Origin: Fodinicurvata sp. EGI_FJ10296
GTDB taxonomy: Bacteria > Pseudomonadota > Alphaproteobacteria > DSM-16000 > Inquilinaceae
Reading direction: 5' to 3'
Length of the DNA stretch: 64,000 bases
Assembly: GCF_040712075.1 (NCBI RefSeq)
Contig: NZ_JBFCVL010000002.1
Span: forward strand, 310,001-374,000
The position numbers were made by a program, and so were the translations under genes. Shown here one piece after another: positions 15,845 to 23,537 of this stretch. How positions within the stretch are numbered: the stretch's first letter is position 1; the number at the start of each line of letters is the position of its first letter. The notes under the pieces were generated by a model. It did no database searches and was not told where the DNA came from. It was given only the letters and a program-made list of their open reading frames with translations.

Positions 15845-16618
15845 ATGGTCGCGGGAACCGGAACGGGCAAGCCCCGATACCTGAAGGTCGCCGACCGGCT
15901 GGTCGAAGACATCGTGGCCGGCACCTATCCGGTGGATTCGCTGCTGCCGACAGAAGCCCGCCTGTGCCGCCTCTACGATGTCAGCAGAATCACGGCGCGC
16001 GAGGCCCTGCGCCATGTTCAGTCGCTGGGCCTCATCTCACGGCGTCAGGGGGTAGGAAGCCGGGTCGTCACCGACACGCTGGACAGATCCTATGCGCAAT
16101 CCTGGGGTTCCATTGAAGACATAATGCAGTATGCGCGGCTGACCCGACTCGACCCGGTCACCATGGAGACGGTCGAAGCCGATGCCGCACTGGCCGCTGC
16201 ACTCAAATGCCAACCGGGCCAGCGCTTTCTCCATATCGAAGGCCCGCGCATGGCGCCCGCCAGCCAACGGCAGGGGGGAAGTCAGGCAACCGGCGCGGAA
16301 GAGGCGATCTGCTGGACCGACATCTATGTCGCCCATGCCTATGCCGGCGTGCAGGACCATCTCGGCACCTATCGCGGCGCCATCGCCTCGCTGGTCGAGG
16401 AACTCTACGACGAGCGGATCAGCGACATCGCCCAGGAGATCCGGCCCGAACAGCTTCCGGACCCGATCGCCGACGCGCTGGAAGCCCCGCGCGGAGGGTT
16501 GGCGCTCCGGATCGACCGGCGCTACACCGGCCAGGACGGGCGGGCGTTCGAAATCTCCAGCAGTCGCCACCCGGCCGACCGCTTTACCTATGCGATGCGC
16601 CTAAGTCGAACAAGCTAA
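15845..16618 (+). CDS. GntR-family regulator, HutC subfamily (UTRA sensor domain)
   Basis: A 257-residue regulator with an N-terminal GntR winged helix (about 10-77, with LPTEARLCRLYDVSRITAREALRHV) and a C-terminal UTRA ligand-binding domain with the family pattern of R(R)Y...G and a C-terminal SSRHPADRFTY strand. A polar insert near residue 140 (ASQRQGGSQATGAEE) is unusual for UTRA. It sits inside the operon, five bases after mmgE/prpD, so it likely senses a pathway acyl or carboxylic acid and controls the inverted repeat at 13085-13109. Confidence 0.85.
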   Translation: MVAGTGTGKPRYLKVADRLVEDIVAGTYPVDSLLPTEARLCRLYDVSRITAREALRHVQSLGLISRRQGVGSRVVTDTLDRSYAQSWGSIEDIMQYARLTRLDPVTMETVEADAALAAALKCQPGQRFLHIEGPRMAPASQRQGGSQATGAEEAICWTDIYVAHAYAGVQDHLGTYRGAIASLVEELYDERISDIAQEIRPEQLPDPIADALEAPRGGLALRIDRRYTGQDGRAFEISSSRHPADRFTYAMRLSRTS

Positions 16619-16650
16619 TGTGCCGGACAGCCACCACAAGGAACCGATCC

Positions 16651-17553
16651 ATGACCCGGAGCGAAAACGGCACGCCCGACGACGCCGCAAAGGCATCGGC
16701 AGAAAAGCCGTGGATGGCGTGGCTGGGCCGCAGCCAATCCATGACCGACGTCTTCGTCGCCGACCGGGCGGCCGCCCTGCACGCCGCGCTCGATCTGGAT
16801 GGCCCGCCACCGCAGATCGGCGACGCGCTGCCGCCGCTCTGGCACTGGATGTATTTCTGGGAACCGGTCGCCGCACATAAACTCGGGCGCGACGGTCACC
16901 CGGCGCTGGGCGGATTTTTGCCGCCGGTGCCACTCGACCGACGGATGTGGGCCGGCAGCCGGATCAGTTTCCATCGGCCGCTGAGGGTCGGCGCCGAAGT
17001 CGAACGCCGTTCCACGATCACCGCAATTAATGAAAAGACCGGACGCACGGGGCGCTTGGCATTCGTCACGGTCAAACATGAATTCTTCGCGGACGGAGAA
17101 CCGGTTCTGACCGACGAACACGACATCGTCTATCGCGAACCGGCACAGCCGGGGGAATCGAGACCTGCCGGCGTGACCAGCGATCTGACACCGGAAGCCG
17201 TTCGCCGCGAGAACGTGTTCACGCCCGACCCCGTCCTGCTGTTCCGCTATTCCGCCCTGACCCTGAACGGGCACCGCATTCACTACGACCACCCCTATGC
17301 CACCGGTGTCGAAGGCTATGCCGGTCTGGTCGTTCACGGCCCGCTACTGGCGACACTGATGGCTGCCGCTGCCGCTGAAGACGGGCCGCTGAGCCATTTC
17401 GAGTTCCGCGGCCGACGGCCGGTGATTTGTGGAACGCCGATCCGTGTTGCCGTTGCCGACGATCCGGACGATGCCGGCCGCCGCCAACTTCGCGTCATCG
17501 ATCACGAGGGATTTGTCGCTTCATCCGCCGTGGCCACCATAACCCCCGCGTGA
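16651..17553 (+). CDS. MaoC/FAS1-like hydratase, similar to mesaconyl-C4-CoA or methylfumaryl-CoA hydratases
   Basis: A 300-residue double hot-dog protein. The N-terminal FAS1-type domain contains PPLWHWMYFWEP and GGFLPPVPLDRRMWAGS, sequences typical of the Meh/Mct-type hydratases; the C-terminal domain holds the catalytic-site segment HYDHPYATGVEGYAGLVVHGP (Asp/His). It should add water to an enoyl-CoA produced by the dehydrogenase of this operon. The ATG at 16651 has AAGGA eight bases upstream; the ATG at 16618, overlapping the previous stop, lacks a site. Confidence 0.8.
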   Translation: MTRSENGTPDDAAKASAEKPWMAWLGRSQSMTDVFVADRAAALHAALDLDGPPPQIGDALPPLWHWMYFWEPVAAHKLGRDGHPALGGFLPPVPLDRRMWAGSRISFHRPLRVGAEVERRSTITAINEKTGRTGRLAFVTVKHEFFADGEPVLTDEHDIVYREPAQPGESRPAGVTSDLTPEAVRRENVFTPDPVLLFRYSALTLNGHRIHYDHPYATGVEGYAGLVVHGPLLATLMAAAAAEDGPLSHFEFRGRRPVICGTPIRVAVADDPDDAGRRQLRVIDHEGFVASSAVATITPA

Positions 17554-17580
17554 TCGCGCCCCGTTCCTGATCGTCGCCGC

Positions 17581-17716
17581 CCTTATCGTACCGGGGCACC
17601 GATCGGGGACCCTGAGCCGGATGCAGCCGGTTCGTGTATCACGATCGAGCATTGCTGCACGAGGTCCCGGGTCAAGCAACGCGTCACTTCCGTGCCGCGC
17701 TCCGCCCGGGACGATC
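17581..17716 (-). repeat. Interspersed repeat, copy 1 (minus orientation)
   Basis: Read on the minus strand this stretch runs CCCGGGCG-AGCGCGGCACG, AAGTGACGCGTTGC, GACCCGGGA, CTCGATCGTGA, ACACGAACC, GCATCCGGC, GTCCCCGATCGGTG, the same blocks in the same order as at 56042-56170, with scattered substitutions and small indels. Reading frames over it (17521-17736) are translations of the repeat and not genes. It fills the gap between the MaoC-like gene and the gene ending at 17783. Confidence 0.8.
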
Positions 17717-17782
17717 AGGGTGTGGGAGATCACCATTTTCGCTATCGCCGACGATCCGCGGCAGATCGGCGACCGGAAAGCG

Positions 17783-18286
17783 TCAGGGCCGGAACAGCGT
17801 ATCGATCAGGGCCGACAGCCGTCCGTGACCGTTGATATACCGGACCTCGAACAGCGGCGCCTTGCGGAACGTGGCGGCCGTTGCGGCCTCGCAGGTCGGC
17901 ATGAAGCCCATATAGACGATGAAATCGTTCAGCGCATCGGCGCTCATCGTCAGATCGACATCGTCGCCGTCTCCGCGCCGGACACCGATGGTCGGAAATG
18001 TGGGATCGGGCTCCGTCGATGTATGTCCGAATACGAACAGCCGGCCGTTACTGTCGACGCACGAACTGTCGAATACATCGACCCGCCCCGTTTCCCCTTC
18101 ATCCAGGCCAGCGACGACGGGTTTGTCCATGCTCGTCATGGCATCCGACAACGAACGATCGAGTTCGAATGCCGATACGGTGGCCGGCACGGCCAGGAGG
18201 GCCGACGCCCCCGTTAGCCAGGAAACAGCCCTGTTCAATGATTTGCTCCCCTTGCGCCTCTTAGGGAACGAGTGCCTGTTCGCCAA
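17783..18286 (-). CDS. Small exported protein of unknown function
   Basis: A 167-residue protein with a basic start (MANRHSFPKRRKGSK) and a hydrophobic segment ending ATVSAFE (about 20-40), a probable signal peptide. The mature part has two cysteines that could form a disulfide and a C-terminal VRYINGHGRLSALID motif. I do not recognise the family. It lies seven bases downstream of the histidine phosphatase gene and may be co-transcribed with it. Confidence 0.6.
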   Translation of the reverse strand: MANRHSFPKRRKGSKSLNRAVSWLTGASALLAVPATVSAFELDRSLSDAMTSMDKPVVAGLDEGETGRVDVFDSSCVDSNGRLFVFGHTSTEPDPTFPTIGVRRGDGDDVDLTMSADALNDFIVYMGFMPTCEAATAATFRKAPLFEVRYINGHGRLSALIDTLFRP

Positions 18287-18293
18287 CCGGCTT

Positions 18294-18887
18294 TCAAGCG
18301 GAAATCGCTTCCAGATCGGCGGAGAGGTGCCTGAACTGCCATTGGCCCGCGGCGCCGGGCTGTACGATCACCGGCTGGGCATTGCCGATCCCGGCCGTCA
18401 GCCTGATGTCCAGAGCCTCGCTAATGGCTCGGAAGACACCGCCATGCGCGATGATCAACAATCCGGAATCGTTGCCCGGCCCAACATCGGGATCCATGGC
18501 AATCTGCCGTAAGGTGGCAATGACCCGATCATTGAACTGCCGCCGGGTTTCGCCGCCTTCGGGTGCGCCCGAGCCGTCGGTTTCAGCGTGGGTTTTCCCC
18601 TCCCATGCACCATAACGGCGTTCGGCCAGACCTTCGTGGATCTCGGGAACAAGGCTCCATCGGTTCAGCAGCGGGTCCGCGGTCTGCCGGACCCGTGTCA
18701 GGTGGCTCATCAGAACCCGCCTGATCGGCAATTCGGCCAGAATGCCGGCCGCGCGGGCGGCTTGTTGAACACCCAGACCGTTCAGGGGAATATCACTGGA
18801 GCCCTGCAGTCGGCCTGCGCGATTCCAGTCCGTTTCACCATGGCGAAGAAAGTAGAATGCCTTTGTCGGCGGCCAAATCATGTTCAT
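18294..18887 (-). CDS. Histidine phosphatase family protein (phosphoglycerate-mutase-like)
   Basis: A 197-residue branch-1 histidine phosphatase. FYFLRHGETDWN (about 12-23) carries the phosphorylated histidine H16, the arginine of SHLTRVRQTA is the second phosphate ligand, and IAHGGVFRAI holds the second catalytic histidine. The acid/base glutamate is in EGLAERRYGAWEG. Substrates vary widely (phosphosugars, cobalamin precursors, proteins); there is no cobalamin or glycolytic context. It is followed directly by the small exported-protein gene. Confidence 0.9.
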   Translation of the reverse strand: MNMIWPPTKAFYFLRHGETDWNRAGRLQGSSDIPLNGLGVQQAARAAGILAELPIRRVLMSHLTRVRQTADPLLNRWSLVPEIHEGLAERRYGAWEGKTHAETDGSGAPEGGETRRQFNDRVIATLRQIAMDPDVGPGNDSGLLIIAHGGVFRAISEALDIRLTAGIGNAQPVIVQPGAAGQWQFRHLSADLEAISA

Positions 18888-19755
18888 CGATAATTCTGCT
18901 TGTTCAGGAGTTATGAATTGTGCCGGGCATCGACGCGATCAACCGGCAGTGTGATGATTTTCCTTTACAACACCCTATACCGTTAAGTCGGCTGAGCCAA
19001 CATTGCATCGATGACACTTTTGTCAATGAAGCTGGTTGAGCAGAGTCTGCGCGGGGCGCAAACCGGGCATCCGCCTCGTCATGGCTGGTGACACTGAACG
19101 GCGATGTGCACACATAACTGACCCCGGATCGGAGTACCCTCCGAACCGGGGTCATTGCCGTATCGGCAATCCGGCATTCGAGCCAGAATACTCAAACCAG
19201 AAGGTCATCCTGGTTCTGTCATTCGAAGTTCAATTGTATGAATCAGCGGCCGCTCACCGGGATCCCGACTAGTGGCGCGGCCGAGCCCTGATGTTCAGAC
19301 AGGGCACCTAAAGGCGAATAGGTGGTTCTTCCATGCGCAAACGCACCTCCCCTCTGGTGAAGACGATCAGCCAAACGCGGGTCCTCGTACTGACTCGGGC
19401 CCTACGGCGACCTTCCCCGACATGAGTATTCATCACAAATACTCAGTGGCGGCAAGGGTATCTGCAATACGAGCCATCAACCACGTAGGCCTTATTAATA
19501 TAGTCCACTTCATCGCCGACTTCAAACGGATTTCGATACCAGAATGCACCGAAGATTGCGGATCAATGACGAAGTTTTATTTCGTTCTGGGATCTTTATC
19601 TATACCCGGCCGTCGTCGGAAAATTTACGCTACATGTTTGTGAATACCAGGGTTTCGCGCCGCAAATCCGTGTTTCGGCTTGACGGCTGACGGAGCGGGA
19701 GGCAATGTCGTCGCTCGTTCGCAAACGAACGGAATGGTTTGGGCCGAACCTGTCG
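18888..19755. other. Gene-free stretch of about 870 bp, hairpin-rich
   Basis: The longest frames here (for example 19272-19643) lack recognisable protein character and a good start site. Base composition is lower in GC than the neighbouring genes. A 30-codon frame at 19333-19425 has an AGGTGG upstream but no other support. The middle part holds five perfect inverted repeats, listed separately. Confidence 0.6.
19119..19444. repeat. Cluster of five short perfect inverted repeats
   Basis: TGACCCCGG/CCGGGGTCA (19119-19127/19146-19154, with an inner CGGAG/CTCCG), ATTGCCG/CGGCAAT (19154-19160/19164-19170), AACCAG/CTGGTT (about 19195-19215), GCCCTG/CAGGGC (19285-19290/19300-19305) and GAGTATT/AATACTC (19424-19430/19438-19444). 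None has a T-tract. The first two share a base and stand side by side. Confidence 0.7.
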
Positions 19756-19756
19756 G

Positions 19757-19807
19757 TCCCGCGGATCTTTGAGGGGCAGCTTGCACCGCGTCAACAATGC
19801 TAAAGCG
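19757..19807 (+). promoter_or_regulatory. SAM-II (metA-type) riboswitch upstream of metNIQ
   Basis: The H-type pseudoknot elements are in order: stem CGCGG (19760-19764) with CCGCG (19786-19790), the internal CUUUGAG and conserved GCUUGCA (19779-19785), then AAUGCUAAAGCG (19796-19807) as the second pseudoknot strand. SAM-II aptamers are known mainly from Alphaproteobacteria and repress methionine genes when SAM is high. Two hairpins follow (19808-19824 and 19830-19846), before the metN start. The loop AUCUUUG deviates slightly from the usual GAUUUG. Confidence 0.75.
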
Positions 19808-19931
19808 CCACGAGTCATTCGTGGTTGGTCCCTCGTGGTATGAGGGCAAGACGATGACGCATCTCCAACGACATTCCGGGCAAACAGGCAAGGTTGTTCC
19901 TCCGACCGCAACGCGGACGGACTGATTGGTC

Positions 19932-21008
19932 ATGCCCGCGATGATTACTCTCAACAATGTGTCCAAGCGATACCCCGAGCGCGGCAAATCGGCCGAGGTA
20001 TCGGCTCTGGAAGCGATCGATCTGGAAATCGGACGTGGCGAGATATTCGGCGTCATCGGTCGGTCGGGCGCTGGCAAATCAACACTGGTGCGTCTGATCA
20101 ATCTGCTGGAAAAGCCGACCGAAGGAACGGTGACCGTCGACGGTATGGATATGACCGCGCTGTCGCCAGCGGCCTTACGCGCAGCGCGCCGACAGATCGG
20201 CATGATTTTCCAGCATTTCAACCTTCTCTCGTCCCGCACCGTTTTTGACAATGTCGCGCTGCCCCTCGAACTGGCAGGCATGAACCGCCGCGAGATTGCG
20301 GCCAGGGTCGCACCCCTGCTCGACCGTGTCGGGCTGACCGACAAGGCCAACCGCTATCCGGCCGAACTGTCTGGCGGACAAAAGCAGCGGGTGGGCATCG
20401 CGCGCGCTCTGGCGACGGAACCCAAGGTCCTGTTGTGCGACGAGGCGACTTCGGCCCTCGATCCCGAAACGACGCGGGCCATTCTCGACCTGCTGGCCGA
20501 CATCAACGCCGAACTGGGGATCACGATCGTGCTGATTACCCACGAAATGCACGTCATCCGGCAAATTTGTCAGCAGGTTGCGGTACTGGACGGCGGCCGC
20601 CTCGCCGAACTGGCCTCTGTCGAACAAATTTTGTCGCGCCCGGAGGCCGAGATAACGGAACGGCTTCTGGCGGCGACCGGACGCGATGCGCTGCCGCCCG
20701 CGATCGGCCGGCGCCTGTCGCCCGAACCCGTGGGCAGTGGTAGCCGCGCCGTCCTTCGTCTGAGACTGGCCGGCGCCGGCGCCGACGGCAACGCGGCGCT
20801 GTCGCTGCTGTCGCGCAGCCACGGTCTCGACGTTTCAATTCTGCAGGCGCAGGTCGATGTCGTCCGGGAGACGGCGATCGGAACGCTGCTCGTCGGTGTG
20901 CCGGCGACTGGCGAGCGGCTTGCGTCTGCCATTACGCTACTGGAGACCAATAATGTCACTGTTGAGCCTCTTGGGTATATCGCCGCAGATCTCCGGGCTG
21001 CTGGTTGA
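19932..21008 (+). CDS. metN: Methionine ABC transporter ATP-binding protein MetN
   Basis: The ATPase of the D/L-methionine importer. Walker A is GRSGAGKST, the Q-loop FQHFNLL, the signature LSGGQKQRVGIARAL, Walker B VLLCDEATSALD, the switch histidine in ITHEMH. A C-terminal NIL domain of about 80 residues (about 275-355), which binds methionine and inhibits transport, is present and distinguishes MetN from other ABC ATPases. The start is the ATG at 19932 or the one at 19941. It is followed by metI, which starts inside it, and lies under the SAM-II element. Confidence 0.93.
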   Translation: MPAMITLNNVSKRYPERGKSAEVSALEAIDLEIGRGEIFGVIGRSGAGKSTLVRLINLLEKPTEGTVTVDGMDMTALSPAALRAARRQIGMIFQHFNLLSSRTVFDNVALPLELAGMNRREIAARVAPLLDRVGLTDKANRYPAELSGGQKQRVGIARALATEPKVLLCDEATSALDPETTRAILDLLADINAELGITIVLITHEMHVIRQICQQVAVLDGGRLAELASVEQILSRPEAEITERLLAATGRDALPPAIGRRLSPEPVGSGSRAVLRLRLAGAGADGNAALSLLSRSHGLDVSILQAQVDVVRETAIGTLLVGVPATGERLASAITLLETNNVTVEPLGYIAADLRAAG

Positions 21009-21639
21009 GGCGACGCTCGAAACCCTCCACATGACGGCGGTCTCCGGCGGGATCGGCACGTTGCTGGGTCTCCCGCTGGGCGTTGTTCTGGCGACCAGCG
21101 GCCGCGGCGAATTGTTGCAATGGGTCGGCTTCAACCGCGTCGCCGGCCTCGTCGTCAACGCAACCCGGTCGACGCCATTCATCATTCTGGTGGTGGCGAT
21201 CATTCCGTTCACCCGCATGATTGCGGGCACGTCGATCGGCACCACCGCCGCCATCGTGCCGCTGACCGTTGCCGCTGCGCCCTTTATTGCCCGCGTCGTG
21301 GAAAACGCGATCCGCGAAGTCGACCAGGGACTGATCGAAGCGGCCAAGGCCATGGGCGCGACGCCGCTCCAGATCGTCCGCAAAGTCCTGATCCCGGAGG
21401 CCATGCCCGGTATCGTTGCCGGCCTCACCCTCGCCCTTGTCAGCCTGATCGGCTATTCGGCCATGGTCGGCGCGGTGGGCGGCGGCGGCCTGGGCGATCT
21501 GGGGATCCGCTATGGCTATCAGCGCTTCATGCCGGATGTAATGGCGCTCGTCGTCCTGGTCCTCATCATTCTGGTCCAGTCGGTCCAGACGATCGGCGAC
21601 TATCTGGCCCGGCGGGTGAACAAGCGGCTGATGTCCTGA
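20953..21639 (+). CDS. metI: Methionine ABC transporter permease MetI
   Basis: A 228-residue inner-membrane protein with five to six helices and the EAA loop EAAKAMGATPLQIVRKVLIPEAMPG that contacts MetN. The segment ATRSTPFIILVVAIIPFTRMIAGTSIG is characteristic of MetI. The ATG at 20953 has GGAG eight bases upstream and lies 56 bp inside the metN frame, an unusually long overlap that suggests translational coupling. Confidence 0.93.
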   Translation: MSLLSLLGISPQISGLLVEATLETLHMTAVSGGIGTLLGLPLGVVLATSGRGELLQWVGFNRVAGLVVNATRSTPFIILVVAIIPFTRMIAGTSIGTTAAIVPLTVAAAPFIARVVENAIREVDQGLIEAAKAMGATPLQIVRKVLIPEAMPGIVAGLTLALVSLIGYSAMVGAVGGGGLGDLGIRYGYQRFMPDVMALVVLVLIILVQSVQTIGDYLARRVNKRLMS

Positions 21640-21692
21640 TCCGCCAATTCCATTCCCCTCCCCATCCAACCAGAACGAAGGAAACACCTCTC

Positions 21693-22499
21693 ATGAAGGC
21701 ATCAACTACCAGTCTTGCGGCGCTCGCCGGTCTGCTGACCGCGACGACCGCATTCGTCTCCGGCCATGCCAGCGCCGATACCGAAACGCTTCGGGTCGGC
21801 GTCACACCCGGCCCCCACGCCGAGATCATGGAAGTCGTCGCCGAGGTCGCGGCCGAGAACGGACTGACCCTCGATATCACCGAATTTTCCGATTATGTCG
21901 TGCCGAACACGGCGCTGGCCGATGGCGACCTGGACCTGAACTCGTTCCAGCATCAGCCCTATCTTGACAATCAGGTTCGCGACCGCGGATTCGATCTGGT
22001 GTCGGTCGCCCCGACCGTCGTCTTCCCGATGGGCTTCTACTCCGAGACATACGAGTCGATCGAAGACGTGCCCGACGGCGCGACCTTTGCGATCCAGAAC
22101 GACCCGACCAACGGCGGCCGTTCCCTGCTGCTGCTGCAGTCGGCCGGGCTTCTCACACTGGGCGAGGATACGGGGCTGACACCGTCGATCCTGGATATCA
22201 CCGAAAATCCGCACGGCTTTGAATTCATCGAACTGGACGCCGCGCAGCTGCCGCGCTCGCTGAGCGATGTCGACGTGGCCTCGGTGAACACGAATTACGC
22301 CGTCGAAGCGGGTCTCGACCCGAACGAGGACGCGATCCTGCGCGAAGGTCCGGAAAGCCCGTACATGAACATCATCGCCGTCCGCGCCGAAGATGCCGAC
22401 GCCCCGTGGGTCGAGCGGTTCATCGCCGCCTATCACAGCGATGAAGTGCGCGCATTCGTTGACGAACGTTTCGAAGGTGCTGTCGTCGCCGGATTCTGA
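21693..22499 (+). CDS. metQ: Methionine-binding protein MetQ (NlpA family)
   Basis: A 268-residue periplasmic substrate-binding protein. The signal peptide (about 1-29) ends SGHASA and lacks a lipobox cysteine, so this MetQ is soluble and not a lipoprotein as in E. coli. Typical NlpA motifs are present: RVGVTPGPHAEIME, LNSFQHQPYLD and AIQNDPTNGGRSL. It closes the metNIQ operon, 53 bp after metI. AAGGAAA precedes the start. Confidence 0.93.
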   Translation: MKASTTSLAALAGLLTATTAFVSGHASADTETLRVGVTPGPHAEIMEVVAEVAAENGLTLDITEFSDYVVPNTALADGDLDLNSFQHQPYLDNQVRDRGFDLVSVAPTVVFPMGFYSETYESIEDVPDGATFAIQNDPTNGGRSLLLLQSAGLLTLGEDTGLTPSILDITENPHGFEFIELDAAQLPRSLSDVDVASVNTNYAVEAGLDPNEDAILREGPESPYMNIIAVRAEDADAPWVERFIAAYHSDEVRAFVDERFEGAVVAGF

Positions 22500-22522
22500 T
22501 CCGGCGTATCAAAGCAACGGAA

Positions 22523-22545
22523 AATGCGGCATCCGTTGCCGCATT
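22523..22545. terminator. Hairpin between convergent metQ and SDR genes
   Basis: AATGCGGC (22523-22530) pairs exactly with GCCGCATT (22538-22545) over a 7-nt loop; an overlapping CAACGG/CCGTTG pair is an alternative. No T-run follows, so terminator function is inferred from its position between two converging genes. Confidence 0.45.
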
Positions 22546-22571
22546 GCCCGTTCCCCGATCGCCCTTTCAGC

Positions 22572-23354
22572 TCACATCGTGTTGATGAGGCCGCCGTCGA
22601 TCCGCATCATCATGCCCGTGACATAGGACGCGCGCTCGCTGGCCAGGAATGCCGCCACATCGGCGAATTCCCTGGGTTGACCATAGCGGCCGACCGGCAC
22701 CGCCGACTGGGACCGTTTGCGGACATCGGCAACATCCATTCCCTCGCGCTCCGCCGTCTTCTGATCGAGCGACAGCAAACGGTCGGTTTCGATCCGGCCG
22801 GGCAGCAGGACATTGCTGGTAATGCCGTGCGGCGCGACCTCTTTCGCCAGTGTCTTGGAAAAGCTCGCGACGCTGGAGCGCAGAACGTTGGAAATGCCGA
22901 GCGTCGGGATCGGCTGAATGACACCTGACGACAGAATGAACTGGATGCGCCCCCAGCCCCGTTCACGCATGCCGGGAACGACCGCTTCGGTCAGAGTAAT
23001 GGAACTGATCACCATGGCATCGAACTGCCGGCGCCATTCGTCGGCGGCAACGCCCAGCGCGCCCGATGGCGGCGGTCCGCCGCAATTGTTGACCAGTATA
23101 TCCACGGGGCCCGCTGCCAACACGGACTCAGCCAGCGCCGAAACGCTGGAAATATCAGAGAGATCGACCGTGTGCACCGACGCACTGCCGCCGGCGGACG
23201 CAATACCGTCGGCGACGGTTTTCAGTTTCTCCGCCGAGCGGGAGGCGATGGCGACGTTACACCCCTCCGACGCCAGCCCCTCTGCGATGGCGCGGCCGAT
23301 ACCCTGTGATGCGCCGATAACCAGCGCCCGCTTGCCTGACAAACCCAAGTCCAT
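22572..23354 (-). CDS. Atypical short-chain dehydrogenase/reductase
   Basis: A 260-residue Rossmann protein with the cofactor motif GASQGIG (14-20) and NNCGG (89-93). The catalytic serines S142/S143 are present, but the usual YxxxK is replaced: S155 stands at the tyrosine position and R159 at the lysine position (GISNVLRSS). This pattern recurs in a subgroup of SDRs whose chemistry is not established. It is monocistronic, convergent with metQ. The fold is certain; activity as a dehydrogenase is doubtful. Confidence 0.8.
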   Translation of the reverse strand: MDLGLSGKRALVIGASQGIGRAIAEGLASEGCNVAIASRSAEKLKTVADGIASAGGSASVHTVDLSDISSVSALAESVLAAGPVDILVNNCGGPPPSGALGVAADEWRRQFDAMVISSITLTEAVVPGMRERGWGRIQFILSSGVIQPIPTLGISNVLRSSVASFSKTLAKEVAPHGITSNVLLPGRIETDRLLSLDQKTAEREGMDVADVRKRSQSAVPVGRYGQPREFADVAAFLASERASYVTGMMMRIDGGLINTM

Positions 23355-23537
23355 TGTTCCGCTCCGTCCCTGAAATTCCGTATCGTATGCATTCCGGGGT
23401 AGCGGAATTGGTGATCCGGTTCAAGTTGGCTGACACCCTGCGCCCGGTCCCGCGGTAGCTGCGCATTGGTTTCGATAAAGGGGCCAGGATCGGGTTGTTT
23501 CGATAAGGGATGGCAGAGACCTGCGGCAGAATACGGG

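Noticed and set aside
17783-18887. Reading the histidine phosphatase as a cobalamin-pathway CobC
   Set aside because: No cobalamin genes are nearby and the neighbour is an unrelated exported protein.
19333-19425. 30-codon frame with AGGTGG upstream
   Set aside because: A basic peptide with no similarity I know; too short to accept without transcription or conservation data.
19272-19643. 123-codon plus-strand frame in the gene-free stretch
   Set aside because: No start site, no conserved pattern, and it runs through several hairpins.
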